This document shows positions 50,755-58,871 of a stretch of DNA of 64,000 nt, piece by piece (the first letter of the stretch is position 1; each line of letters starts with the position of its first letter). Below the pieces are notes generated by a model. That model was given only the letters and a program-made list of their open reading frames with translations, did no database searches and had not been told where the DNA came from. Source of the DNA: Allocoprococcus sp004560705 (GTDB lineage: Bacteria; Bacillota; Clostridia; Lachnospirales; Lachnospiraceae); contig NZ_JBQHTK010000001.1 of NCBI RefSeq assembly GCF_052065755.1, positions 186,001 through 250,000 on the forward strand, given 5' to 3'. The translations under genes and the position numbers were made by a program.

Positions 50755-51765
50755 CTAACAGTGTTCCAGAATGATTCCATGTGCGATTCCCGGTACGCTT
50801 TCTCCTTCGTTATAGCTGACGGTAGACATCAGTGCGCCGGTCGGTACAAATAAAATTCGCTTCCACTCACCCTTTTCCAGTTTTGGAAGAATATATGCAG
50901 ACAGTGTTGCCGCCGCACATCCGCAGCCGCTTCCTCCGGCATTGGTGTTCTGTGTTTTCTGGTCAAAGATCAGCATTCCGCAGTCCATATGATTTTCTTT
51001 GATATCTTCTCCGTTTTTACGGATCAGGTCAAATAATATCGTCTGTCCTACATATCCCAGATCTCCGGTTATAATCCGGTCATAATCACTTGTCTGATAT
51101 CCGAAATCCGCAAGATTCTGCAAAATCGTATCACAGGCCGCAGGCGCCATACAGGCTCCCATGTTTTGTGAATCCTTCATACCGTAATCCACTATTTTTC
51201 CAATTGTCACACCACCGATTCGCACATGACTCTTCTTTTTGCCCACAAGAAATGCCCCGCTTCCGGTCACAGTCCAAGACGCGGAAAGCGGCCTCTGATT
51301 CGCATATCCAAGCGGAAACCGGAACTCTTTTTCCGCACTCCCGAAATGACTGGAGGTTACTGCCAGAACCTGCTCTGCGTAACCTCCTGCTACCGTCATT
51401 GACGCAAGTGCAATCGCCTCCCCGGAGGTAGAACAAGCTCCAAAAAGTCCGAACATGGGTATTTTCAGCTCCTCCACACCCATTGAAGTTGCAATTCCCT
51501 GGCGAAGCAGATCACCGCCAAAGAGATACCGAATCTCTTCCGGCATAACTCCTGCCTTTTTCATCGCAAGCTGACAGGCCATAGTCTGCATCGTGCTTTC
51601 CGCCGCTTCCCATGTCTGCTCTCCAAACAGATCGTCGTCTGACGCAATATCAAATTTTTTTCCCAGCGGACCTTCACTCTCTTTCTTTCCAACTACCGAG
51701 CCGCTGCTGGTAAGAAACGGAGATTCTCCAAATAAAATGCTCTGCATCCCTTTCATGTGATTCAT
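50755..51765 (-). CDS. spoVAD: Stage V sporulation protein AD (SpoVAD)
   Basis: A 336-residue thiolase-fold protein without catalytic role, known to bind dipicolinic acid. Typical segments: GKKFDIASDDDLFGEQTWEAAE, LFGACSTSGEAIALASM, GSGCGCAA and GILVPTGAL-like FVPTGALMSTVSYNEG near the end. The ATG at 51765 overlaps the upstream stop as ATGA, so translation is coupled; a GTG three codons earlier is less likely. Confidence 0.94.
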   Translation of the reverse strand: MNHMKGMQSILFGESPFLTSSGSVVGKKESEGPLGKKFDIASDDDLFGEQTWEAAESTMQTMACQLAMKKAGVMPEEIRYLFGGDLLRQGIATSMGVEELKIPMFGLFGACSTSGEAIALASMTVAGGYAEQVLAVTSSHFGSAEKEFRFPLGYANQRPLSASWTVTGSGAFLVGKKKSHVRIGGVTIGKIVDYGMKDSQNMGACMAPAACDTILQNLADFGYQTSDYDRIITGDLGYVGQTILFDLIRKNGEDIKENHMDCGMLIFDQKTQNTNAGGSGCGCAAATLSAYILPKLEKGEWKRILFVPTGALMSTVSYNEGESVPGIAHGIILEHC

Positions 51766-51965
51766 TGCCGGCACCCCATTTCTTCCTGTGCCAGACGGTT
51801 CACAAGATTCTCCATTTCATTTTTAGATTTCACTCGTCTGCTTTCTTCTTCTACACTCCTTTTCTGCATTTCATCCATATTGGAAAATGCTTTCATCGCC
51901 TTCTCATTCATTGCCAGATTCATTGTAAAACCGATCGGCAATTCTCTTACATTTCTTTCTTCCAT
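51762..51965 (-). CDS. Small 67-aa protein coupled to spoVAD, unknown function
   Basis: Begins MEERNVRELPIGFTMNLAMN and is highly charged and helical, with no membrane segment. AGGAGAAAGAAGT precedes the ATG, and its stop overlaps the spoVAD start. The coupling suggests production with SpoVAD in the forespore. I do not recognise a named family. Confidence 0.8.
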   Translation of the reverse strand: MEERNVRELPIGFTMNLAMNEKAMKAFSNMDEMQKRSVEEESRRVKSKNEMENLVNRLAQEEMGCRQ

Positions 51966-52068
51966 ACTTCTTTCTCCTGTCATTTCATCCTGATAAATCA
52001 GATAATCTTTTAAGTCATCTTCTAAAATGATTTTCTTACCTGCATAGTATAACTCATATCTTTCGTTT

Positions 52069-53814
52069 CTAAGCTGGAAACATTATCCAATCTATTCCAT
52101 GATCCGGCATCAGCGCCACTCCGACCGAGGAGCTGTCAGGAATCGGCGTGAGCACTCCAATCTCCTCGTTCTGGCCACGGTTGATTGCATACAGAATCTC
52201 TTCCTTTTTCTTCATTTTTTCCAGCACCTGTGTGCTGTTATGTACTTGTGGATTGTCCTTATCAAATCGGACCATATCCAACGTTTCTATCAAACTCTTT
52301 TCTTTTAGTGTAATTCCATATCTGACGATATAATTACCATCGCTGTCCATCAGGAATAAATATTTAGCCTGCTTCTCCTCCAGAATCTGATTAAACAGTT
52401 CCATATCATCCAGCGGAATTTCACCATACAGAACTATCAGGGAAATCTTTCCAGGATGCTCCAAAAGATAGTCCATTGCCTCCTGACCATTGCAAACCTC
52501 ATGCACAGTGTAATACTCTTCCAGCATTGATTTCAGGAGTTCTCTGTTCATTTCATTATCATCAACAATCAGAATCGAATATTTTTCTCCACTACATATT
52601 TTCAATATTTCTTCTTCCTTCGCAATCACATCAACCGATGCTTTGCTTTCTGTCTTTTTATCCAACAGCTGTTCAAACTCCTCATACGGTACAGGTTTTG
52701 CGTAGTAATATCCCTGCACATAATCGCAGCCTAAACTTTTCAGCTTTTCAATCTGCTCTTTCGTCTCCACGCCTTCTGCAATCGTAGACAGATTCAGCCA
52801 TTTTGACAAGCTAATGATAAACCCAAGAATATTTTTCCGGTCATTGGAGTTCTTTTGTATGATCTGCTGCGGTTCATCGGTGTAAACCGATTCCGTGATT
52901 TCCAGATGCAGATATTTTCGTTCGATCTCATACTGATCTGCAAGATGGGTGATCCTTTCTACGAGTCCCGGCAATTCAAAATCCACCCGAGAAACATTGA
53001 CAGAGATTGGAATCATCGTTCTGTTTTCCTCTTTCCATTTTCTCAGTATTTTACATGCTTCCTCCCACACATAATAATCCACTTTTACAATAAATCCATT
53101 TTTTTCAAATAACGGAATGAACTCCCCCGGAGACATAAATCCCATTTCCGGATGGATCCATCGCACCAATGCCTCTGCTCCGATGATATTCTCTGTATTG
53201 ATATCATATTTTGCCTGATAATAAACCTGAAACTGGCGTTCTTTTAACGCTCTTTCCATCGTATCAAGGATTTGCTGTTCACGAAGAAGTGTTGCACGAA
53301 GAGAGTCATCGTACATAGCTACATTTTTACCGTACATCTTTTTGATACGGTTCAGCGCCAGTACAGCTCTGTCGCACATCCCGGACGGTACGATTCTGCG
53401 ATCTACATGCTCATATATTCCATATTTGATCACCAGATTTCGAAATTCCATCTCATTCTCATTTTCTCCAAACTGCCATAGAATCCGTTCCTTCCAGCTT
53501 CCGTCACCATGCCGGATCAGCATAGCAAATACATCTCCATGCATACGGGTACAGATTCCTTCTCCATTCAGAAGTCTCTGATACTTATCCGCCAGGTAGC
53601 AAAGCACTTTATCTCCATTTTTGATTCCAAAACGTTCATTGACCACTTTAAAGTTCTCTACGTCTGCTACGACCATATCATACTGCGTATCCGGATCTTT
53701 CTCCAGAATGTCTGAGACCTGCAAGTAAAACGCTTCTCTGCTGCAAAGCCCGGTAAGATGATCGCACTCATTGTTATGCGTTCTTTCACTTTGCATTCTA
53801 TTTCCCGTTTTCAC
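52069..53814 (-). CDS. Degenerate GGDEF-EAL-receiver protein
   Basis: A 581-residue protein with three signalling domains, each damaged. The GGDEF domain (about 15-150) has RMHGDVF where GGDEF should be. The EAL domain (about 185-385) keeps GAEALVRW and ITESVYTDEP, then jumps to RKNILGFIISLSKW, losing about 45-50 residues including the DDFG metal-binding segment. The C-terminal receiver (about 415-490) keeps ILIVDDNEMNREL but has Tyr (LIVLYGEIP) instead of phospho-acceptor Asp. A last unique region has no match that I know. GTG start with GGGGAGGGG. It should not make, cleave or be phosphorylated normally; binding of c-di-GMP remains possible. Confidence 0.85.
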   Translation of the reverse strand: MKTGNRMQSERTHNNECDHLTGLCSREAFYLQVSDILEKDPDTQYDMVVADVENFKVVNERFGIKNGDKVLCYLADKYQRLLNGEGICTRMHGDVFAMLIRHGDGSWKERILWQFGENENEMEFRNLVIKYGIYEHVDRRIVPSGMCDRAVLALNRIKKMYGKNVAMYDDSLRATLLREQQILDTMERALKERQFQVYYQAKYDINTENIIGAEALVRWIHPEMGFMSPGEFIPLFEKNGFIVKVDYYVWEEACKILRKWKEENRTMIPISVNVSRVDFELPGLVERITHLADQYEIERKYLHLEITESVYTDEPQQIIQKNSNDRKNILGFIISLSKWLNLSTIAEGVETKEQIEKLKSLGCDYVQGYYYAKPVPYEEFEQLLDKKTESKASVDVIAKEEEILKICSGEKYSILIVDDNEMNRELLKSMLEEYYTVHEVCNGQEAMDYLLEHPGKISLIVLYGEIPLDDMELFNQILEEKQAKYLFLMDSDGNYIVRYGITLKEKSLIETLDMVRFDKDNPQVHNSTQVLEKMKKKEEILYAINRGQNEEIGVLTPIPDSSSVGVALMPDHGIDWIMFPA

Positions 53815-53979
53815 AGTACCCCTCCCCGATCTTTTGTCCTTTCATATCTTTGATACAATACTCCTTTCAGCAGCATGATTGCCCAAAATGCCACTATATG
53901 TTTCATTTCACCAAAATATGCTGTGTTTTACTAGATAAACATGAGCACTTTTTCCATTTTTACACACGAAACTAATAAA

Positions 53980-53999
53980 GGAGTGGCTTACACCACTCC
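53980..53999 (-). terminator. Terminator overlapping the spoVAC stop
   Basis: GGAGTGG/CCACTCC hairpin with a 6-base loop and TTTATT tail. It divides the spoIIA-spoVAABC transcript from the GGDEF-EAL gene. Confidence 0.75.
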
Positions 54000-54434
54000 G
54001 GTCACTGTTCCGATCCAATATATGATTCCTAATACCCAGCTTGTAAAGATTCCATATAGAATGACCGGTCCGGCTATCGTAAAGATCTTACATCCGATTC
54101 CCATGACCTGTCCTTCTTTCTTATACTCGATTGCCGGTGCAGCTACTGAGTTGGCAAATCCCGTAATCGGCACAAGCGCACCTGCTCCTCCCCAGTCTGC
54201 AATCTTCGGATACACTCCGATTCCGGTGAGGATCACACTCAAAAGCACTAAAATCATAGAGCACCACCCTCCACTCGTATCTTGATCCAATCCCAGCATT
54301 TCACAATAGTTCAGAATCCCCTGCCCTATCACGCAGATCACTCCTCCTGTCACAAAAGCTTTTGCCATATCCGGTCCCAGCTTTCTTACTGGAGTTCTTT
54401 CTTTTACATACTTTTCATAACCATTCTGTTTCAT
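53988..54434 (-). CDS. spoVAC: Stage V sporulation protein AC (SpoVAC)
   Basis: A 148-residue membrane protein with about four helices and the family motif GAGALVPITGFANSVAAPAIEYKKEG. A mechanosensitive-type component of the dipicolinate channel. ATG 54434 is chosen because GGAGG lies six bases upstream; another ATG two codons earlier abuts it. Confidence 0.93.
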   Translation of the reverse strand: MKQNGYEKYVKERTPVRKLGPDMAKAFVTGGVICVIGQGILNYCEMLGLDQDTSGGWCSMILVLLSVILTGIGVYPKIADWGGAGALVPITGFANSVAAPAIEYKKEGQVMGIGCKIFTIAGPVILYGIFTSWVLGIIYWIGTVTGVV

Positions 54435-54459
54435 TTGCATCCTCCAACCACATTCTTTT

Positions 54460-54876
54460 TTACCATCTCATGTAGAAATACCAGATTGCTCCGATTCCTT
54501 TTCCGAGTGCCATCCCCAGAATCAGAAACGGAATACACTTTATCAATTTTATTCTTCGCACAAAAATAGGAAAAATATTCAGCACCTCCGCCAGTGCCAT
54601 AGACCAGCAGCCCACGAAGATTCCGGAGAATAATCCGAACACAGACAGCAGCCATCTTCCCCCCGGAATCCAGATCTGATAGACCCAGAAGAGATTTCCC
54701 AGAATTCCTCCGGCTGCTATACAGTCCTCATACCACAGAATTTTTTCTCCGGTATGGGTTCGATCGGCAAAATCCGAAACAACTCCTAATCCGATGATAA
54801 ATGAGAACAGTCCTGCTGCCGTTCCCATTCCGGCACTAAGCCCCAGTATTCCCAGAAGAATCTGTTTTCCCCACAT
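54460..54876 (-). CDS. spoVAB: Stage V sporulation protein AB (SpoVAB)
   Basis: A 138-residue membrane protein with about four helices (GLSAGMGTAAGLFSFIIGLGVV; FGLFSGIFVGCWSMALAEVLN). It is recognised mainly by position and composition between spoVAA and spoVAC. It overlaps the spoVAA 3' end by 41 bases. Confidence 0.88.
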   Translation of the reverse strand: MWGKQILLGILGLSAGMGTAAGLFSFIIGLGVVSDFADRTHTGEKILWYEDCIAAGGILGNLFWVYQIWIPGGRWLLSVFGLFSGIFVGCWSMALAEVLNIFPIFVRRIKLIKCIPFLILGMALGKGIGAIWYFYMRW

Positions 54877-55501
54877 CCAGCTCCATCTCCTTTCTGGAGT
54901 ATGCCTCGATCAGAGTTGACTGTATATCGTTTTCATAGAGCCGCATTTCCACTTCCATAGGCGTCGGATCTACAGAGAACCTCTTTCCTCCAAAATGATT
55001 GAAAAATACCAGTATCCCTATAATCAGACCAATACTGTATGTGAGTTCCAGCAGAGAAAAACCGTCTGACGGATGCCCCATTACCTGACTGTAGATCTGA
55101 CCGAACATTTTCGTTATTCCGACATCATTATTAAACGACATGATGGAAAAAGCAGCTCCCAGAAATGTAATCCCCGAAATAACGCAGACTTTGGCCAGAT
55201 GATACAGCCGGTTTTGCTTTTTCGGGTTTTCATATGTGATGATAAGATCGATCTCTCCTTCATTCTGAATCGTCAGGTTCGGATATTCCTTATGAATGCA
55301 TTCAATCACTTTCAGAACCGATATAACAAAACGATGCTGCCCTTTTTCAGGAATTTTCAGAATCCGCAGAGTTTTGACCTTATTCAGCACATTCTGATTA
55401 CTGCATTCCATAGAAAGTAAATCTCCCAACGTCACTTCCAGCTTTGATACCTCTGTGTTTTTTTCCCCTTTTATATACAAAATATCATTTCCGGATGCCA
55501 T
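54836..55501 (-). CDS. spoVAA: Stage V sporulation protein AA (SpoVAA)
   Basis: A 221-residue protein with a soluble N-terminal domain (DILYIKGEKNTEV, VTLGDLLSM) and two C-terminal helices (VISGITFLGAAFSIMSFNN; LLELTYSIGLIIGILVFFNHFGG). The start at 55501 follows AAGGGGAC; the frame runs 37 codons further but overlaps the small upstream gene. Expression in the forespore is expected, through SigF/SigG. Confidence 0.9.
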   Translation of the reverse strand: MASGNDILYIKGEKNTEVSKLEVTLGDLLSMECSNQNVLNKVKTLRILKIPEKGQHRFVISVLKVIECIHKEYPNLTIQNEGEIDLIITYENPKKQNRLYHLAKVCVISGITFLGAAFSIMSFNNDVGITKMFGQIYSQVMGHPSDGFSLLELTYSIGLIIGILVFFNHFGGKRFSVDPTPMEVEMRLYENDIQSTLIEAYSRKEMELDVGKTDSSGNTGA

Positions 55502-55664
55502 AGCAGTTGTCCCCTTCCCATCCATACATTTTTGCAACCAGAGTCCCCTCTGTCCGATCGTCCGAGTATTCCATGGTCTGAAAATAGTAAACTGCTCCGA
55601 TAATGACCGCAAACATCAAAACTGCCAGCAGTAAGATGCGGATCCTTCTTTTTGTTTTTTCCAT
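55485..55664 (-). CDS. Small 59-aa membrane protein in the sporulation operon
   Basis: Basic N-terminus (MEKTKRRIR), one membrane helix (ILLLAVLMFAVIIGAVYYF), then an acidic external tail. AGAGAGG precedes the ATG at 55664. It overlaps the spoVAA start by 17 bases, so it is coupled to that gene. I do not recognise a family; its position between sigF and spoVAA suggests a forespore membrane role. Confidence 0.72.
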   Translation of the reverse strand: MEKTKRRIRILLLAVLMFAVIIGAVYYFQTMEYSDDRTEGTLVAKMYGWEGDNCYGIRK

Positions 55665-55734
55665 AATCCACACACCTCTCTTTCTGCTGGTAGTATGTCA
55701 TCTTTTTTGTAAAATATGCAGTTTTCTTGTTTTT

Positions 55735-56448
55735 TTATAGTTGTCTCCTGAGCTCTTCCAATATCTTTTTCTCCATTCTTGACACCTGAACCTGAGAAAT
55801 TCCCAGTTGTTCTCCAACTTCTGTCTGAGTCTTGTCCGCAAAATATCGAAGATAGATCAATTGTCTTTCCTCCTTTCCGAGCTGCTCTAGCAGTTCTCTG
55901 AACAAAATTCGTTCCAGTACCCGGTCTTCTCCAGATTCCTGCTCTTTCAGCTTGTCCAGAAGTTGAATCTCCTGCCCATCTTTCTGATAAACCGTTTGGT
56001 GAATCGATTCCACTTCTGCATTTGCTTCCATAGCCATGACCAGATCTTCCTTTTCTACCCCCATACACTCTGCAAGTTCATGGAGCATTGGCTCTCTTCC
56101 CCATTTTCTCTGTAATTCCTCCTGACATGCAAAAGCCTTGTATGCCAGCTCTTTTAGAGACCTGCTTACTTTGATCATTCCGTCATCTCTCAAGAAACGT
56201 TTGATCTCTCCTGAAATCATTGGAACTGCATAAGTTGAAAATTTCACATCATAAGACAGATCAAATTTATCAATTGCTTTTAAAAGACCGATACTTCCAA
56301 TCTGAAACAGATCCTCCGCTTCTGCGCCTCTTCCATAAAATCGTTTTACCACACACCAGATTAGTCCGGTATTCTCTTCCACCAATTGTGCTCTCGCTTC
56401 TTCATCTCCTTCGTGAGATTTTTGGATTAAAGCGAGCGTGTGTTCCAT
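55735..56448 (-). CDS. sigF: Forespore sigma factor SigF
   Basis: A 237-residue sigma-70 family factor of the SigB/F/G group. Region 2 contains EDLFQIGSIGLLKAIDKFDLSYDVKFSTYAVPMI; region 4 contains IYLRYFADKTQTEVGEQLGISQVQVSRMEKKIL. It directs the first forespore genes after asymmetric division and is held by SpoIIAB. It overlaps spoIIAB by 22 bases. (SigG is the nearest alternative; the spoIIA context settles it.). Confidence 0.95.
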   Translation of the reverse strand: MEHTLALIQKSHEGDEEARAQLVEENTGLIWCVVKRFYGRGAEAEDLFQIGSIGLLKAIDKFDLSYDVKFSTYAVPMISGEIKRFLRDDGMIKVSRSLKELAYKAFACQEELQRKWGREPMLHELAECMGVEKEDLVMAMEANAEVESIHQTVYQKDGQEIQLLDKLKEQESGEDRVLERILFRELLEQLGKEERQLIYLRYFADKTQTEVGEQLGISQVQVSRMEKKILEELRRQL

Positions 56449-56897
56449 ATTTGATTACTGTCTCCTGTTGTTTTTTTCATTTTAACGATCGTCCCTTCGC
56501 CGGGAATGGATTCTACTTCTACTTTGTCCATAAACGCTTCCATAAATGCAAACCCCATACCGGAACGATCCTGCTCCGGTTTCGAAGTATAAAGTGGCTC
56601 CATCGCTCTTTGAACATCTTCAATTCCGATTCCATAATCTTCCACTTCTAAGTAAAGTTCCCTTCCTGAAACACAACAATAAATTCGTATTTTGCCTTTT
56701 TCCTTCTCATAGCCGTGAATAATCGAATTTGTAACGGCTTCGGAAACTGCTGTTTTCACATCGGACACTTCCTCCAGAATCGGATTCATCTGTGTCATAA
56801 ATGCCGCCACGGCAACTCTTGCAAATCCTTCGTTTTCTGACAGGCTGTCAAATACCAGCTCCATCTCATTTTTCTTTCCCTCTGCTGCATATTCCAT
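56427..56897 (-). CDS. spoIIAB: Anti-sigma F factor / serine kinase SpoIIAB
   Basis: A 156-residue GHKL kinase. ATP-binding boxes: EAVTNSIIHGYE and VEDYGIGIEDV, then GMGFAFMEAFMDKV. It binds and inhibits SigF and phosphorylates SpoIIAA. The stop of spoIIAA and this start share bases (TAATG). Confidence 0.95.
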   Translation of the reverse strand: MEYAAEGKKNEMELVFDSLSENEGFARVAVAAFMTQMNPILEEVSDVKTAVSEAVTNSIIHGYEKEKGKIRIYCCVSGRELYLEVEDYGIGIEDVQRAMEPLYTSKPEQDRSGMGFAFMEAFMDKVEVESIPGEGTIVKMKKTTGDSNQIWNTRSL

Positions 56898-57211
56898 TAC
56901 TCCATATCCTCCTCATAAAGCTGCATAATTTTGGTTACCCCTGACATATTCAGGATTTTCTTCATGCGTTCTCCCACATGAACTGCCCAGACTTCACCTC
57001 CGAGAAGATAGATCTGCCTATATCTTCCCATAATGACTCCAATCCCGGAGCTGTCCATAAAATTCGTACTGCTAAAATCAAATATCACATGCTTAATATG
57101 CTTCTTTGCAATGACCTGATCGGCCTCTTTTCTGATTTCTTCCGCATTGTGATGATCCACCTCCTTTGGCAGAAAAATCGTCAGACAATTTTCTTCAACC
57201 TGATACTGCAT
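56897..57211 (-). CDS. spoIIAA: Anti-anti-sigma factor SpoIIAA
   Basis: A 104-residue STAS-domain protein. The regulatory phospho-serine lies in FMDSSGIGVIMGRY (about residue 55). When dephosphorylated it frees SigF from SpoIIAB. The start at 57211 follows AAAGGAGG; an upstream extension of 20 codons is not used. I saw no convincing SigH promoter in front. Confidence 0.94.
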   Translation of the reverse strand: MQYQVEENCLTIFLPKEVDHHNAEEIRKEADQVIAKKHIKHVIFDFSSTNFMDSSGIGVIMGRYRQIYLLGGEVWAVHVGERMKKILNMSGVTKIMQLYEEDME

Positions 57212-57280
57212 AGATACTCCTCCTTTTATTAATTCACGCCCAACGGACGCTTTTGTCATATGCCTTACCACAGAACCAAA

Positions 57281-57314
57281 AGAAAAAGGATATGCATATC
57301 CGCATATCCTTCTC
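57281..57314 (-). terminator. Terminator after the TPR gene
   Basis: AAGGATATGC/GCATATCCTTTTTC hairpin on the minus strand; it insulates the spoIIA operon. Confidence 0.82.
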
Positions 57315-57342
57315 TCTCGTATATTATGATAATGATTTTCCT

Positions 57343-58725
57343 CTATTCTGTTCCTGTATTTCCCGTCTGGCTGCCATCTGCTGTATTTTGTCCGTCATTC
57401 TGTGACGATGCTGTATTCATTGCATCCAGAGCACTCTGGGCATCTGTCGCAGCCTGTGTTCCTGAATAATCTGATACGACCTTCCCATATGCTTCTTTCG
57501 CCTTATCAGCATCACCGCTGCCGGCATATGCATCTCCCAGAAGTTTCATAGCCTCACCATCGCTATAACCTGCCTCCATTCTGACGACCTTCTCCAGATT
57601 CGTGACTGCATCTGCATAATTGCTTTCATTCAGATTCTCCTTTGCCCGTGCAAGAAGGCGTGAACACATCGTCGGGAAAAGCTCTCCTGAGATTTCATCA
57701 TAGATAGCTTTTCCTTGTTCGCCCAGCGCATCCGGGCTCACCGTAAACAGTCCATCCAACATGTCTGCATTACTGGTTGCTCCGCCTTCGTACTGCTCCG
57801 CCACCTTCATCAAAGCCTCATAACTTTGCTGTGTGGACTGGGCAGTCTGCAATGCATTTTCTGCCTGATCACTGGTATTCCGATAACTTTCCAGTTCTTT
57901 TTTCAATGTCTCAATCTGTGTATCCCGCGACTCCACCTCTTCACTCAATGCAATCACATTCCGGTTCGCATTTTCTGTACGTTTCTGGTTGACAGCAGGC
58001 GATATAAGAAACCAGACTACTGCTGCCCCGACCAGAATGCCAATCAGAATGTTGACAATCGTCAGCACAGCCGCATTATCTTTAAGGCTCGCAGATACCG
58101 GCTGGATGATCGTTTCATTTCCGAGATTATAGGTTACCGTCTGTTCCTTCTCTTCTTTCAGCTTTGCCACTTTCTGACTTCGCATCTGTGTCAATTCATG
58201 CATATACGCAAGTGTGATCTCGTTGGTAATGTCCATCTTATGCGCACGTCGCAAGATCTGCCTTGCCTTAGCATACTGCTCTGTATGAAGGTATAAAAGT
58301 GCAAGAAGCTGATGCGCCTTCAGGAAACTCGGATGCGCTGCAATGACCTTTTTAAGCTGTATGATTGCAAGATCCTCTCCATTCTGGCGACAGTATAGAA
58401 GGCACTGATTGTATTTGTGAATCGCCTGATTGATCGTCTCCAGCTCACTCGGTGTCTCCTGTACTTTTTTAATATAGTAATTGGCAATATTCTCATAAGA
58501 CTTGAAATTCTTACTGATGATCCACTCCACCAAAGCCTCTACCACTTCACCTCGGCCATAATACACAAGTCCCAATAGATTTCTTGCCGCAATATTCTCT
58601 CTGTTATATTGTAAACTCCTCCTCAAAGACAAAATAGCCCCGGACAGATCCCGGATTTTTGCCTTTTTCAGACCATCATTGTACCAGTAATTTGACTGAT
58701 ACGCAAACTTCTGTAAATAATCCAT
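57343..58725 (-). CDS. TPR-repeat membrane protein with coiled coil
   Basis: A 460-residue protein. Residues 1-175 hold several tetratricopeptide repeats (GLKKAKIRDLSGAILSLRRSL; HPSFLKAHQLLALLYLHTEQY). One membrane helix follows near 220-240. Then comes a coiled coil (EEVESRDTQIETLKKELE), another TPR-like segment (NYADAVTNLEKVV, GDADKAKEAYGKVV), and a Ser/Asn/Gln/Gly tail. It is probably a scaffold with TPRs on both sides of the membrane. No enzyme motif. It is not part of a named system that I recognise. Confidence 0.8.
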   Translation of the reverse strand: MDYLQKFAYQSNYWYNDGLKKAKIRDLSGAILSLRRSLQYNRENIAARNLLGLVYYGRGEVVEALVEWIISKNFKSYENIANYYIKKVQETPSELETINQAIHKYNQCLLYCRQNGEDLAIIQLKKVIAAHPSFLKAHQLLALLYLHTEQYAKARQILRRAHKMDITNEITLAYMHELTQMRSQKVAKLKEEKEQTVTYNLGNETIIQPVSASLKDNAAVLTIVNILIGILVGAAVVWFLISPAVNQKRTENANRNVIALSEEVESRDTQIETLKKELESYRNTSDQAENALQTAQSTQQSYEALMKVAEQYEGGATSNADMLDGLFTVSPDALGEQGKAIYDEISGELFPTMCSRLLARAKENLNESNYADAVTNLEKVVRMEAGYSDGEAMKLLGDAYAGSGDADKAKEAYGKVVSDYSGTQAATDAQSALDAMNTASSQNDGQNTADGSQTGNTGTE

Positions 58726-58736
58726 GAAACTCTCCC

Positions 58737-58871
58737 CTATTTTGCTTTTTCAAGCATCTCCCGCAAAATATCTGTCATATCCGTCAAATCTTCTTCATAA
58801 ACAGCTTTTTCAATCTCTTCCACTTCCAGACTTGGTTTAAATTTCTTCAGTTCTTCTTCAAAATTAAGCAT
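58737..58871 (-). CDS. Very small 44-aa acidic protein between folC and the TPR gene
   Basis: Reads MLNFEEELKKFKPSLEVEE onward to EMLEKAK and stop: two predicted helices, strongly charged. GGAGG lies five bases before the ATG, and its start overlaps the folC stop by eight bases (ATGCTTAA), giving coupling. The TPR gene begins 11 bases after its stop. The context and composition support a real gene; function unknown. Confidence 0.75.
   Translation of the reverse strand: MLNFEEELKKFKPSLEVEEIEKAVYEEDLTDMTDILREMLEKAK

Noticed and set aside
57212..57275. SigH promoter for spoIIAA
   Set aside because: A GAATT occurs near the ribosome site but spacing to any AGGA-type -35 is too long and the start would fall inside the ribosome site.
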